Assembly (NCBI RefSeq): GCF_002286965.1
Contig: NZ_NSKD01000004.1
Location: forward strand, 62,001 to 126,000
Length of the DNA stretch: 64,000 nt
Direction: 5' to 3'
Source: Halovibrio salipaludis
GTDB taxonomy: Bacteria > Pseudomonadota > Gammaproteobacteria > Pseudomonadales > Oleiphilaceae
Made by a program: the position numbers and the translations under genes. The notes under the pieces are model-generated. The model saw only the letters and a program-made list of their open reading frames with translations. It was not told where the DNA came from and searched no databases. Below, one piece after another: positions 28,804 through 39,300 of the stretch; positions within the stretch are counted from its first letter, which is position 1; every line of letters starts with the position of its first letter.

Positions 28804-29697
28804 ATGGCCTATGCAACCATCGAGGATTATGTGGGCAATACGCCGCTGGTGCGGCTCCAGCGCCTGCCGGGCAATACCAGCAACACCATCCTGGTGAAGC
28901 TTGAGGGCAACAACCCGGCCGGGTCGGTCAAGGACAGGCCGGCGCTGAGCATGATCAGCGAGGCGGAAAAACGCGGTGACATCAAGCCGGGGGATACCCT
29001 GATCGAGGCCACCAGCGGTAATACGGGGATCGCCCTGGCCATGGCGGCTGCCATCAAGGGCTACCGCATGATCCTGATCATGCCGGAGAATGCGAGTGAG
29101 GAACGCCGTGCCTCCATGCGCGCCTACGGGGCCGAGATCATCAGCGTCTCGCGCGAGGCCGGCATGGAGGGCGCGCGGGACACGGCGCAGCAGATGGCGG
29201 CCGAGGGACAGGGCCTGATCCTGGACCAGTTCGCGAACCCTGACAATCCGCTGTCGCACTACAAGGGCACGGCGCCCGAGATCTGGCGGGATACCAGTGG
29301 AGGGATCACCCACTTCATCTCGTCCATGGGGACCACCGGTACCATTATGGGCTGTTCCCGGTATTTCCGGGAGCAGAGCCCGGGCGTCGAGATCATCGGG
29401 CTGCAACCGGGGGAGGGCGCGGCCATTCCGGGTATCCGCCGCTGGCCGCCGGAGTACCTGCCCGGGATCTTCAATGCCAGCGCCGTGGACCGGACCATGG
29501 AAATGGGCCAGCAGGAGGCCGAGGACACCATGAGGGCCCTGGCCGCGAAGGAGGGCATCTTCTGCGGCGTATCCTCCGGGGGCTGCGTGGCCGGTGCGCT
29601 CCGTCTCTCCCAGGAGGTTGAAAACGCCACCATCGTCGCCATTATCTGCGACCGGGGCGACCGCTATCTGTCCACCGGTGTGTTTTCCAGCCAGTAG
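28804..29697 (+). CDS. cysM: Cysteine synthase B
   Basis: PLP enzyme making cysteine from O-acetylserine and sulfide or thiosulfate. 297 aa, the CysM length. YVGNTPLVRLQRLPG at the N terminus, PLP lysine in NPAGSVKDRPAL, the substrate loop EATSGNTGIALAM, and SSMGTTGTIMG. ATG at 28804. Divergent from barA and followed 48 bases later by rlmD; barA-cysM-rlmD-relA-mazG is a pseudomonad-like order. Confidence 0.95.
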   Translation: MAYATIEDYVGNTPLVRLQRLPGNTSNTILVKLEGNNPAGSVKDRPALSMISEAEKRGDIKPGDTLIEATSGNTGIALAMAAAIKGYRMILIMPENASEERRASMRAYGAEIISVSREAGMEGARDTAQQMAAEGQGLILDQFANPDNPLSHYKGTAPEIWRDTSGGITHFISSMGTTGTIMGCSRYFREQSPGVEIIGLQPGEGAAIPGIRRWPPEYLPGIFNASAVDRTMEMGQQEAEDTMRALAAKEGIFCGVSSGGCVAGALRLSQEVENATIVAIICDRGDRYLSTGVFSSQ

Positions 29698-29745
29698 ACC
29701 ATCGGCCCACACCCCGCAAATCGACCATCAACAGGGTAGTCCAGC

Positions 29746-31095
29746 ATGAGCCGACGCCGGCGAGGTCCGCGCATCCCCGCAGAACCGGTGAGCATCGAAA
29801 TCGACAGCCTCAGCCACGATGGACGTGGCGTTGGGCGCATTGAGGGCAAGGCGGCGTTCGTGGCCGGAGCGCTGCCGGGGGAACAGGTGCAGGCACGCTT
29901 CCTGGACCGCCGCCGGCGTTTCGATGCCCTGCGTACGCTGGAGGTTGAAGCCAATCCCGGCCCCGACCGGGTAACGCCACCGTGCCCGCACGCGGATCTG
30001 TGTGGCGGCTGCAGCCTGCAGCACCTGGCACCGGCGGCGCAGGTCCGGCTCAAGGCGGAAACGCTGGCCGAACAGTTCGCCCACTTCGGGGGAATCGAAC
30101 CGGAGCAGTGGGCTGAGCCGCTGACCGGCGAAACCCTGGGGTACCGCCGTAAGGCGCGCCTGGGCGTGCGCTACGTGACCAAGCGCGGCGAAGTCCTGGT
30201 GGGTTTCCGTGAGAAGGGCAGCAGTTTTATTACCGCCATCAACGACTGCGCGGTGCTCGATCCCCGTGTGGGTCAGCGCATCGAGGCCCTGAAGGAACTG
30301 ATTGCCGGGCTTTCGGTCTACAACCGGCTGGCCCAGATCGAAGTGGCCTGTGGTGATGAAGAGGCGGCCCTTGTCCTGCGTCACCTGGAGCCTCTGACAC
30401 CGGAGGACGAAGCCACTCTCTGTGAATTCGGCCGGACCCATGACCTGCAGATCTATCTCCAGCCCAAGGGGCCGGATACCGTGCACCGCCTCTGGCCCGA
30501 GCCGGGTAACGGGCCTGACCGGCTGTTCTACCAGCTTCCGGAATGGGATCTGACGCTGGGCTTCCATCCCATGGATTTCACCCAGGTGAACGCGGACATC
30601 AACCAGCGCATGGTCAGCCAGGCACTGGCATGGCTGGCGCCGGAGCCCCATCACCGGGTGCTGGACCTGTTCTGCGGTCTGGGCAACTTCTCGCTGCCGC
30701 TGGCGCGCCAGGCCGGCGAAGTGGTTGGTGTCGAGGGTGAGGAGGCGCTGGTCCAGCGCGGCCGTGAGAACGCCGAGCGTAACGGTCTGGGCAACGTCAC
30801 CTTCCGGGCCACGGATCTGCAGCAGGATTTCACGGCGGAGCCCTGGGCCGCGGAAGGGTTTGACCGGGTACTGATTGACCCGCCGCGCTCCGGTGCGGAA
30901 GACGTGGTGCGTCATCTTTCCGGAGCCGGTGTGGAGCGCATTGTCTATGTGTCATGCAATCCGGCGACCCTGGCCCGGGACGCCGGTATTCTGGTGGCCA
31001 ATGGCTACCGGCTGGTGCGGGCGGGGATCATGGACATGTTCCCGCATACCGCCCATGTCGAGTCCATGGCCCTGTTCGAGCGGGAGTCACACTGA
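29746..31095 (+). CDS. rlmD: 23S rRNA m5U1939 methyltransferase RlmD
   Basis: Fe-S-dependent SAM methylase of 23S rRNA (RumA). 449 aa: N-terminal TRAM domain ([22 protein letters not shown]), the 4Fe-4S cysteine set in [15 protein letters not shown], the SAM-binding [25 protein letters not shown], and the catalytic Cys in [15 protein letters not shown] at 29746. Its stop overlaps the relA ATG by one base. Confidence 0.96.
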   Translation: MSRRRRGPRIPAEPVSIEIDSLSHDGRGVGRIEGKAAFVAGALPGEQVQARFLDRRRRFDALRTLEVEANPGPDRVTPPCPHADLCGGCSLQHLAPAAQVRLKAETLAEQFAHFGGIEPEQWAEPLTGETLGYRRKARLGVRYVTKRGEVLVGFREKGSSFITAINDCAVLDPRVGQRIEALKELIAGLSVYNRLAQIEVACGDEEAALVLRHLEPLTPEDEATLCEFGRTHDLQIYLQPKGPDTVHRLWPEPGNGPDRLFYQLPEWDLTLGFHPMDFTQVNADINQRMVSQALAWLAPEPHHRVLDLFCGLGNFSLPLARQAGEVVGVEGEEALVQRGRENAERNGLGNVTFRATDLQQDFTAEPWAAEGFDRVLIDPPRSGAEDVVRHLSGAGVERIVYVSCNPATLARDAGILVANGYRLVRAGIMDMFPHTAHVESMALFERESH

Positions 31096-33335
31096 TGGTG
31101 AAGGTCCGTGAAAACTACGCCAGCACGGCGGATGGCGGCGTGGATATCGGTGCCTGGGTCGACCACATTGACGCCCAGCACCCGCTGGAGGAACGTGAAA
31201 CACTGATCCGCGCCTGCCGGCGCAGTCTCGCCATAGACCGTAAGGCCGTGCGCGAGGACCGGCAGTGGGCACCCGGGGCCAGCAGTTTCCTGACCGGGCT
31301 CGAGATGGCCCAGATCCTGACCGAGCTGCGCCTGGACCAGGAAACCCTGGTTGCGGCGGTGCTGTACCGGGCGGTGCGCGAGGAGCGCATGACGCTGGAG
31401 GCGGTGCGCTCCGAGTTCGGTGATGCCATCGCACAGCTGATTGATGGCGTGGTCCAGATGGCCGCCATATCCACCCTTCACCGGCCGCTCAAGGGCAATG
31501 TACTGGGGCAGGCCCAGGGACAGCAGGACAATGTCCGCCGCATGCTGGTGACCATGGTCGACGATGTGCGCGTGGCCCTGATCAAGCTGGCGGAGCGTAC
31601 CTGCGCCATCCGTGCGGTCAAGGACGCCCCGCCGGAGAAACGCCTGCGCGTGGCGCGTGAGGTGTTCGACATCTATGCGCCCCTGGCCCACCGGCTGGGC
31701 ATCGGGCACATCAAGTGGGAGCTGGAGGACCTGTCCTTCCGCTATCTGCACGAATCCGCCTACAAGAAAATCGCCAAGCTTCTGGACGAGAAGCGCGTTG
31801 ACCGGGACGCCTATGTCAAACGCGTGGCCGAGATTCTCAGGGGCGCCCTGGCGGAGTCGGACATCCAGGCCGAGGTGGCGGGGCGCGCCAAGCACATCTA
31901 CAGCATCTGGCGGAAGATGCGCCGCAAGGGCATTGATTTCTCGGAGGTCTACGACATCCGGGCGCTGCGTGTCCTGGTGCCGGAAGTGCGTGACTGCTAT
32001 GCCGCGATCGGGGTGGTGCACGGGCTCTGGCGCCATATTCCCCATGAGTTCGATGACTACATCGCCAATCCCAAGGAGAACGGCTACCAGTCCCTGCACA
32101 CGGCCGTGGTGGGGCCCGAGGGCAAGACCATGGAGGTGCAGATCCGTACCCATGACATGCACGAGGACGCGGAGCTGGGCGTGTGTGCCCACTGGCGCTA
32201 CAAGGGCACCGACAACGGCGGTTCGGAGGCGGCCTATGAGGCCAAGATCAACTGGCTGCGCCAGGTCATCGAATGGCAGGAGGATCTGGGCGAGAGTGGC
32301 AACCTGGTGGAGCAGCTGCGCAGTGACGTGGGCGGCGACCGTATCTATGTCTTCACCCCCGAGGGCCACGTGGTGGACATGCCCCGTGGGGCGACGCCAC
32401 TGGATTTCGCCTACAAGATCCACACCGAGGTGGGCCATGCCTGCCGCGGTGCCAAGGTCAACGGCCGCATCGTACCGCTGACCCATACGCTGCGGACCGG
32501 GGACCAGGTGAGCATCCTGCGAGGCAGCGAGGCCGCGCCCAGCCGTGACTGGCTCAATCCCGGGCTGGGCTACATCCAGACCTCGCGGGCCCGCGCCAAG
32601 GTGACCCACTGGTTCAAGATGCAGGACCGGGAACAGAACATCGCCGACGGAAAGGCGGTTCTGGAGGACGAGCTTGGCCGCCTCTCGCTGCGGGATCTCG
32701 ATCTCGACGCCCTGGCCCGGAAGGTCAACTACAGCTCGGCCAGCGACATGTATGCCGCCATCGGAGCCGGGGACCTCAAGCCGGCCCAGGCGGTCAAGGC
32801 GGCCCAGCGGATCCTGGAGCCGGCCGATCGCCAGCTGGATTTCCGGTTCGCGCGCGGGCGCAGTGACAAGGCAAGGAAGGACCCGGACATCCACATCCAG
32901 GGCGTGGGCAATCTCAAGACCACCATTGCCCAATGCTGCAGCCCGGTGCCCGGAGACCCCATCGTCGGCTACATCACTGTTGGCCGTGGCGTGACCGTCC
33001 ACCGGGATGACTGCATGAACCTGCTGCAGCTTCGCGAGCAGGAGGCCAGCCGCATCATTGAGGTGGACTGGGGTCCGGAGCCCGAAGCTCGCTACCCGGT
33101 GACCATCGATATCGAGGCCTATGACCGGGCGGGGCTTCTGAACGACATCACCTCGGTGCTGGCCAACCGCAAGCTCAATGTGCTGTCGATGCAGACCCAG
33201 TCCCACAGTGACAGTCATATGGCAAGCATGACACTGACGGTGGAAGTCGGCGATATCGACCAGCTCTCGCGCCTGCTGGCCTCCATCCGCCAGCTGCCCA
33301 ACGTCATGGATGTGCACCGCCACCGTGAAGCCTGA
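31095..33335 (+). CDS. relA: (p)ppGpp synthetase RelA
   Basis: Ribosome-associated stringent-response synthetase. 746 aa from ATG 31095, which overlaps the rlmD stop; the frame is open upstream but RelA starts here. The HD hydrolase region (about 40-200) lacks the HD pair (AAVLYRAVREE), so it should not degrade (p)ppGpp. The synthetase domain has IYSIWRKM, YDIRALRVLV, the EFDDYIANPKENGYQSLHT acidic motif and MHEDAELGVCAHWRYK. TGS (about 415-475), helical/zinc-finger and C-terminal ACT domains follow. It sits 13 bases before mazG, a classic pair. Confidence 0.97.
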   Translation: MVKVRENYASTADGGVDIGAWVDHIDAQHPLEERETLIRACRRSLAIDRKAVREDRQWAPGASSFLTGLEMAQILTELRLDQETLVAAVLYRAVREERMTLEAVRSEFGDAIAQLIDGVVQMAAISTLHRPLKGNVLGQAQGQQDNVRRMLVTMVDDVRVALIKLAERTCAIRAVKDAPPEKRLRVAREVFDIYAPLAHRLGIGHIKWELEDLSFRYLHESAYKKIAKLLDEKRVDRDAYVKRVAEILRGALAESDIQAEVAGRAKHIYSIWRKMRRKGIDFSEVYDIRALRVLVPEVRDCYAAIGVVHGLWRHIPHEFDDYIANPKENGYQSLHTAVVGPEGKTMEVQIRTHDMHEDAELGVCAHWRYKGTDNGGSEAAYEAKINWLRQVIEWQEDLGESGNLVEQLRSDVGGDRIYVFTPEGHVVDMPRGATPLDFAYKIHTEVGHACRGAKVNGRIVPLTHTLRTGDQVSILRGSEAAPSRDWLNPGLGYIQTSRARAKVTHWFKMQDREQNIADGKAVLEDELGRLSLRDLDLDALARKVNYSSASDMYAAIGAGDLKPAQAVKAAQRILEPADRQLDFRFARGRSDKARKDPDIHIQGVGNLKTTIAQCCSPVPGDPIVGYITVGRGVTVHRDDCMNLLQLREQEASRIIEVDWGPEPEARYPVTIDIEAYDRAGLLNDITSVLANRKLNVLSMQTQSHSDSHMASMTLTVEVGDIDQLSRLLASIRQLPNVMDVHRHREA

Positions 33336-33348
33336 CCGGAGTGACCCG

Positions 33349-34197
33349 ATGAGCCGAACCTATTCGATGGAGGGTCTGCTGGCACTGATGGCCCGCCTTC
33401 GGGACCCGCAGCAGGGCTGCCCCTGGGACCTGGAGCAGGACTTCCGCAGCATAGTGCCGCACACCATCGAGGAGACCTACGAGGTGGCGGATGCCATTGA
33501 GCGCGGGGATTTCGACCACCTGCCGGATGAGCTGGGGGATCTGCTGTTCCAGGTGGTGTTCTACGCCCAGCTGGCCCGGGAGGAGGGGCGCTTCGGGTTC
33601 AGTGACCTGGTGGATGGGGTGACCCGCAAGATGATCCGCCGCCATCCGCATATCTTTCCGGATGGCACCCTGGACAGCCATCCCGGTGACGCCGATGGCA
33701 TGACCGAAGCGGATGTGCGCGTGAACTGGGACCGCATCAAGGCCGAGGAGAAGCGGGAGCAGGGGGCAGAGGCAACACCTGCAAGCGCGCTGGACGACGT
33801 GACCCCCGGCCTACCCGCCTTCCAGCGTGCGGCCAAGCTTCAGAAGCGCGCCTCAAAGGTGGGCTTCGACTGGCCGGAGACCGGCATGGTCTTCGACAAG
33901 CTCCACGAGGAGGCGGATGAGCTCAGGACGGCCTGGCACGAACAGTCCGGCCCCGAGGACACGGACGCGGTGGAGGATGAGCTGGGGGATCTGCTGTTCG
34001 TGGCCGTGAACCTCAGCCGCTTTCTGGGCGTTGACGCCGAACAGGCCCTGCGCCGTGCCAACCTCAAGTTCGAGCGCCGCTTCCGGTGCATGGAGGAACA
34101 GCTGGAGGATGCGGGTGAAAAGCTGAAGGGGCGGGATATCGATGCCCTGGAGGCGGCCTGGCAGAGGGCCAAAAAAGCCTCGGATGCAGGCAGCTGA
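33349..34197 (+). CDS. mazG: Nucleoside triphosphate pyrophosphohydrolase MazG
   Basis: Hydrolyses non-canonical NTPs and lowers (p)ppGpp in E. coli. 282 aa from ATG 33349 with CGGAGTGA upstream. Two MazG domains, each with an acidic EExxxxD/ELGDLLF signature: EETYEVADAIERGDF with DELGDLLFQVV, and EEADELRTAW with DELGDLLFVAV. The two DELGDLLF stretches are encoded by an identical 25-base sequence (33525-33549 and 33975-33999). Acidic surface throughout. Operon with relA. Confidence 0.95.
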   Translation: MSRTYSMEGLLALMARLRDPQQGCPWDLEQDFRSIVPHTIEETYEVADAIERGDFDHLPDELGDLLFQVVFYAQLAREEGRFGFSDLVDGVTRKMIRRHPHIFPDGTLDSHPGDADGMTEADVRVNWDRIKAEEKREQGAEATPASALDDVTPGLPAFQRAAKLQKRASKVGFDWPETGMVFDKLHEEADELRTAWHEQSGPEDTDAVEDELGDLLFVAVNLSRFLGVDAEQALRRANLKFERRFRCMEEQLEDAGEKLKGRDIDALEAAWQRAKKASDAGS

Positions 34198-34306
34198 GGC
34201 CCTGAGCGGTCAGTATACGTACAATCCATTACCGTTATTCCCTCTCCTCCCGGGCCCGAATGGACTACAGTATTGTCTGAATAGGCGGCATCAACGGGGA
34301 GGTAAT

Positions 34307-34648
34307 ATGCGGCTTGGACAACTCGTCAATCACTGGGAGCAGCATGCCCGAGGCCGGCTGGCCGAGGAGCAGGTGACCGTACGGCTCCCGGAGGAAGGCG
34401 AACAGCGGCTTGAGGCGCTTGCCAAGCAGTACCCTCTCAAGTCCCGCGAAGCCCTGCTGCGTGACCTGATCAACGCCGCCCTGACGGATCTCGAGGTGTG
34501 CTTCCCGTACCGCGAGGGCAGCCGTGTTGTTGCCCGTGACGAGGATGGGTTCGAGATCTACGAGGACGCCGGCATGACTCCCCGCTTCCTCAACCTTTCC
34601 CGCAAGTACATGCAGCAGCTCAAGGGCGACGCCTCACGCGTGGCGTGA
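34307..34648 (+). CDS. Small helix-rich protein, conserved near ppc
   Basis: 113 aa from ATG 34307, chosen for the strong GGGGAGG site 4 bases upstream; the frame is open to 34142. The N-terminal part reads MRLGQLVNHWEQHARGRL, VTVRLPEEGEQRLEALAKQYP and SREALLRDLINAALTDLE, which looks like a beta strand plus two helices as in ribbon-helix-helix proteins. The C-terminal part (FEIYEDAGMTPRFLNLSRKYM) is extra. It resembles the small protein encoded on the opposite strand next door. From memory, related proteins in pseudomonads carry the doubtful label 'type 1 pilus tip component'. Function unknown. Confidence 0.8.
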   Translation: MRLGQLVNHWEQHARGRLAEEQVTVRLPEEGEQRLEALAKQYPLKSREALLRDLINAALTDLEVCFPYREGSRVVARDEDGFEIYEDAGMTPRFLNLSRKYMQQLKGDASRVA

Positions 34649-34663
34649 GGCCATCTCTTCCTG

Positions 34664-34876
34664 CTACTTCTGGCGGCCCGGCTCCGGGAGATCGGAGAGG
34701 GCCGCGTTGAGCAGATCCCGCAGCAGTTCCTCTTCCGAATAGTCCGGATACAGCTCCGCCAGCGCACGCAGCCGTGCCGCATCCTCCAGTGTGACGTTCA
34801 CTTCGTATTCCTGCTTGCCGTCTTCCGGTGTGCGTTCACCGGATTCCCACTGTTTGGGCAGATCCGCGATTTTCAT
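34664..34876 (-). CDS. Small helix-rich protein, paralogue of its neighbour
   Basis: 70 aa, ATG at 34876. MKIADLPKQWESGERTP, VNVTLEDAARLRALAELYP and SEEELLRDLLNAALSDLP align in pattern with the first 75 residues of the protein at 34307-34648: same start, a VxVxL strand, a Leu/Ala helix, then the (E/A)LLRDLxNAAL(S/T)DL helix. The stops face each other with 15 bases between. No DNA-binding or catalytic motif is proven; function unknown. Confidence 0.8.
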   Translation of the reverse strand: MKIADLPKQWESGERTPEDGKQEYEVNVTLEDAARLRALAELYPDYSEEELLRDLLNAALSDLPEPGRQK

Positions 34877-34982
34877 GGTCTTGCGTCGCTCCGGTACTGT
34901 TGGGCCATACTAAAGGGGTTCAACCGGTTTCATCCTAGCACGGAGCCACCGGTATTGCCCGCAGCAAAGGGGACCTGCTTAC

Positions 34983-37619
34983 ATGACCGAACTGCATCCC
35001 GCTCTCAGGGAAAACATCCGTCTTCTTGGTGAGATCCTCGGCGACTGCATCCGCGAGAAACCCGGCCCCGAATGGTATGAACGGGTGGAAGCAGTACGCC
35101 AGGCCGCCAAGGATGACCGTATGCAGGAAAGCGGCTCCGGGCAGCGCCTTGCCGAACTCCTGGCAAGCCTGACCGACGACCAGCTGGTGCCTGTTACCCG
35201 GGCCTTCAACCAGTTCCTGAACCTGGCCAACCTGGCCGAGCAGTACCACAGCATCCGGCGCCGGCGTGAGCCCCGGGAGGAGGGGCCGGATGAATCGGTG
35301 CACGGGACGCTGGCGCGCCTGGCCGAGCAGGGCGTGGAACCGTCCCGGCTGCACGAATGCGTGCGGGACATGCGCATGGAGTTCGTGCTGACGGCCCACC
35401 CCACGGAAGTGGCCCGCCGGACCCTCATCATGAAATACGATGAGATGTCCGCCTGCCTCCAGCGCCTGGACAGTGAAGACCTCCTGCCGGAGGAGCGTGA
35501 GCGGGAGGTGGGACGCCTGCGCCAGCTCATCACCCAGGCCTGGAATACCGACGAGATCCGTTACGAGCGGCCCACCGCGGTGGACGAGGCCCGCTGGGGC
35601 TTTGCCGTGGTTGAGAACAGTCTCTGGCAGGCATTGCCCGACTTCCTGCGGGAGCTGGACGGCGCCCTGGTGGAACAGACGGGGGAAGGTCTGCCCATCG
35701 AGGCCAGCCCCATCCGGGTGGCTTCCTGGATGGGGGGCGACCGGGACGGCAACCCCAACGTCACCGCCGCCGTGACCCGCGAGGTGCTTCTGCTCAGCCG
35801 CTGGATGGCGGCGGACCTGTTCCTGCGCGATCTCCAGGATCTGCGGGCGGAGCTGTCCATGTGGGAGGCCTCCCCGGAATTGCAGGAACGGGTCGGGGGC
35901 CATCGCGAACCCTACCGGGCGCTGCTCTCGGAACTTCGGGACCGCCTGAGAGCGACCCGGGACTGGGCCGAAGAGGCGGTCAGGGGAAGCACTGAACCCT
36001 CACCGGAGGTGATGCTGGATTCCGCCGAGCTGATCGAACCCCTGCAGCTGTGCTACGACTCCCTTGTGGCCTGCGGCATGGAGTCGGTGGCGCGCGGGCC
36101 GCTTCTGGACACACTGCGGCGCGCCCACTGTTTCGGGCTGGAGCTGATCCGCCTGGATGTGCGCCAGGAAGCCTCCCGGCATGCCTCGGCCATTGGCGAA
36201 ATCGTCGAGTGGCTGGGGCTGGGGGATTACACGCAGTGGAACGAGACCGAGCGCCAGCAGTTCCTGATCCGGGAACTGGAGAGCCGCCGCCCCCTGGTGC
36301 CACGCAACTGGGCGCCCTCGGAGGAAACGCGGGAGGTTCTGGATACCTGCCGGGTGATTGCCGAGCATCCGCCGGAAGCACTGGGTTCCTATGTGATCTC
36401 CATGGCGGCCCAGCCCTCGGATGTGCTGGCGGTGATCCTGCTGCTGCGGGAGGCCGGCATGGATCATCCCATGCGCATCGTGCCACTGTTCGAAACCCTG
36501 GCGGATCTGGACCATGCTCCGGAGGCACTGAGGGCCCTGCTGGAGCTGGACTGGTATCGGGAGTACACCGGTGGCGCCCAGGAGGTGATGATCGGGTACT
36601 CGGATTCGGCCAAGGATGCCGGGCAGATGATGGCGGCCTGGGCCCAGTACCAGGCCCAGGAAGCGCTGACCCAGGTGGCCTCGGACTACGGTGTGCACCT
36701 GACGCTCTTCCACGGTCGTGGCGGCACCGTGGGTCGTGGTGGCGGCCCTGCCAACCGGGCCATCCTCTCGCAGCCGCCGGGCTCGGTGAACGGCAGCCTG
36801 AGGGTGACCGAGCAGGGTGAGATGATCCGCTTCAAGTTCGGCCTCCCGCGTGTGGCCCGGCGGAGCTTCAATCTGTACACCAGTGCGGTGCTGGAGGCGA
36901 CAGTGGCGCCGGCCCCGGAACCGAAACCGGAATGGCGCGAGATGATGCATACGCTCAGTGGTGAAGCAGTGCGTTCCTATCGTGGTCTGGTGCGCGAGAC
37001 GGATGAATTCGTCACCTACTTCCGCCAGGCCACCCCCGAGCAGGAACTGGGCAAGCTGGCGCTGGGCAGCCGCCCGGCGCGGCGCAAGCCCACAGGGGGC
37101 GTGGAGAGTCTCAGGGCGATCCCCTGGATTTTCGCCTGGACCCAGATGCGCCTGATGCTGCCGGCCTGGCTGGGCAGTGATGCGGCCCTGGGCCAGGCCC
37201 TGGAGAACGGGCATGAGCCCCTCCTGAATGAGATGACCCGGGACTGGCCTTTCTTCCGCACCCATATCGACATGCTGGAGATGGTTCTTGCCAAGGCGGA
37301 CCTGCGGATTGTCAGCTATTATGAGCAGAAGCTTGTGGAACCGGATCTGCGCCCCCTGGGTGAGACACTGCGTGAACGCCTGCGCGGGTGTGTCCAGCAT
37401 GTGAACCGGCTGAAGGGGCAGGAGGAGCTGCTGACCCAGCAGCCGGACTTCGCCCATTCAATGAGGGTCCGCAACACCTATACGGACCCACTCCATTATC
37501 TGCAGGCGGAGCTGCTGCAGCGCGACCGGGATGCAGCCGGGCGGGTTCCGGAGAACGTCGAGAAGGCCATGAAGGTGACCATGGCCGGGATTGCGGCCGG
37601 TATGCGCAATACCGGCTGA
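34983..37619 (+). CDS. ppc: Phosphoenolpyruvate carboxylase
   Basis: Anaplerotic carboxylation of PEP to oxaloacetate. 878 aa, full length. Catalytic His in EFVLTAHPTEVARRT, WMGGDRDGNPNVT, IGYSDSAKDAG, and the glycine loop FHGRGGTVGRGGGP; the conserved C terminus ends MRNTG. ATG at 34983 after the 106-base gap with the divergent small gene; no convincing promoter was seen there. An HDOD gene follows after 15 bases. Confidence 0.98.
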   Translation: MTELHPALRENIRLLGEILGDCIREKPGPEWYERVEAVRQAAKDDRMQESGSGQRLAELLASLTDDQLVPVTRAFNQFLNLANLAEQYHSIRRRREPREEGPDESVHGTLARLAEQGVEPSRLHECVRDMRMEFVLTAHPTEVARRTLIMKYDEMSACLQRLDSEDLLPEEREREVGRLRQLITQAWNTDEIRYERPTAVDEARWGFAVVENSLWQALPDFLRELDGALVEQTGEGLPIEASPIRVASWMGGDRDGNPNVTAAVTREVLLLSRWMAADLFLRDLQDLRAELSMWEASPELQERVGGHREPYRALLSELRDRLRATRDWAEEAVRGSTEPSPEVMLDSAELIEPLQLCYDSLVACGMESVARGPLLDTLRRAHCFGLELIRLDVRQEASRHASAIGEIVEWLGLGDYTQWNETERQQFLIRELESRRPLVPRNWAPSEETREVLDTCRVIAEHPPEALGSYVISMAAQPSDVLAVILLLREAGMDHPMRIVPLFETLADLDHAPEALRALLELDWYREYTGGAQEVMIGYSDSAKDAGQMMAAWAQYQAQEALTQVASDYGVHLTLFHGRGGTVGRGGGPANRAILSQPPGSVNGSLRVTEQGEMIRFKFGLPRVARRSFNLYTSAVLEATVAPAPEPKPEWREMMHTLSGEAVRSYRGLVRETDEFVTYFRQATPEQELGKLALGSRPARRKPTGGVESLRAIPWIFAWTQMRLMLPAWLGSDAALGQALENGHEPLLNEMTRDWPFFRTHIDMLEMVLAKADLRIVSYYEQKLVEPDLRPLGETLRERLRGCVQHVNRLKGQEELLTQQPDFAHSMRVRNTYTDPLHYLQAELLQRDRDAAGRVPENVEKAMKVTMAGIAAGMRNTG

Positions 37620-37634
37620 GGCAGGGGAGAACGG

Positions 37635-38549
37635 ATGACGGAACAGCCGGATATGGACGCACTGGCGGCAAGGGTTCAGCAGCTTTACCGACTGCCGCCC
37701 ATGCCGGCTATTGCGTTGCGGGTCATGCAGATGACGGCCGCACCTGAAACAACGGCCGCCGACCTGGCGGGCGTGATCGAGCGCGACCCCAGCCTGGCCG
37801 CCCAGGTCCTGCGTTACGCCCGCTCCGCTCTCTTCAACTACCGGGGGGAGCTGCACAGCGTCCAGGAGGCGGTAACGCGGGTGCTCGGGTTTGACCGTGT
37901 CACTCACCTGGCGGTGGGCATCGCGGCCTCACGCAGTTTTGAGCTGCCGCGTTCAGGCCCTCTGGGGCTGGAGGCCTTCTGGCACCATTCGCTGCACTGC
38001 GCGCGCCTTTGCCTGTCGATCGCCCGCAGCATTCCCCGTGATGTCCCGGGGCGACCGGACCCGGAACTGGCCTACCTGTGTGGGCTCCTGCACAACCTGG
38101 GTCTGCTGCTGATCGGGCACCTGTTTCCGGAGGATTTCCGTCAGCTCCGTGAGGCCCGCGAGGCGGAGCCGGATGTGCCGCTGACGGAGCTGGAAACCCG
38201 GGTGTTCCACAGCAACGGGCAGGACGAGGGCACACCGCTGCGCGTTGGCCATGCCAGTGCCGGCGGACTTCTGCTGCACCTCTGGGAAATGCCCGCCCCG
38301 GTGGTGACGGTTGCCGGCATGCATGAGACCCCGGACTATCAGGGCCAGCACGATGCCTACGTACACTGTGTTCAGCTTGCCAACGGGCTTCTGAAGGAAC
38401 GTGGCATTGGTGATGGCAGCAGTGGATCCGATCCCGCAGAGGCAGCCCGTGCCCTGGGGTTGGATCAGACGGCCATCGAGTCGCTCGGGAGCACCATCGA
38501 CCAGGTGAGCGCTGAAATCGAGGAGCTTGCCCGCGGCCTTGCTGCCTGA
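37635..38549 (+). CDS. HDOD-domain signalling protein
   Basis: 304 aa from ATG 37635 with GGGGAGA upstream. The HDOD domain covers about 10-240 (LPPMPAIALRVMQM, DLAGVIERDPSLAAQVLRYARSALF in part, AVTRVLGFDRVTHLAVGIAASRSF). It keeps some HD-like residues (HHSLHCARLCLSIA, LCGLLHNLGLLLIGHLF), so it is closer to an HD hydrolase pattern than the protein at 13314-14150. Probable operon with ppc. Role not known; signalling is inferred from family. Confidence 0.85.
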   Translation: MTEQPDMDALAARVQQLYRLPPMPAIALRVMQMTAAPETTAADLAGVIERDPSLAAQVLRYARSALFNYRGELHSVQEAVTRVLGFDRVTHLAVGIAASRSFELPRSGPLGLEAFWHHSLHCARLCLSIARSIPRDVPGRPDPELAYLCGLLHNLGLLLIGHLFPEDFRQLREAREAEPDVPLTELETRVFHSNGQDEGTPLRVGHASAGGLLLHLWEMPAPVVTVAGMHETPDYQGQHDAYVHCVQLANGLLKERGIGDGSSGSDPAEAARALGLDQTAIESLGSTIDQVSAEIEELARGLAA

Positions 38550-38550
38550 T

Positions 38551-38578
38551 TTGCTACATACGGTCTGCCACGTATAAT
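38551..38578 (+). promoter_or_regulatory. Strong predicted promoter of adk
   Basis: TTGCTA (38551-38556), 16-base spacer, perfect TATAAT (38573-38578), directly after the HDOD stop. A CCCTGTTCAGGG palindrome (38605-38616) lies in the leader. Confidence 0.65.
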
Positions 38579-38595
38579 GAGCCTTCGATTTTTAA

Positions 38596-39299
<704 letters not shown>

Positions 39300-39300
<1 letters not shown>

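Noticed and set aside
31005-33323. A 772-codon minus-strand open frame opposite relA
   Set aside because: The composition (His/Gln/Leu-rich, low complexity) is typical of an antisense shadow; relA is certain.
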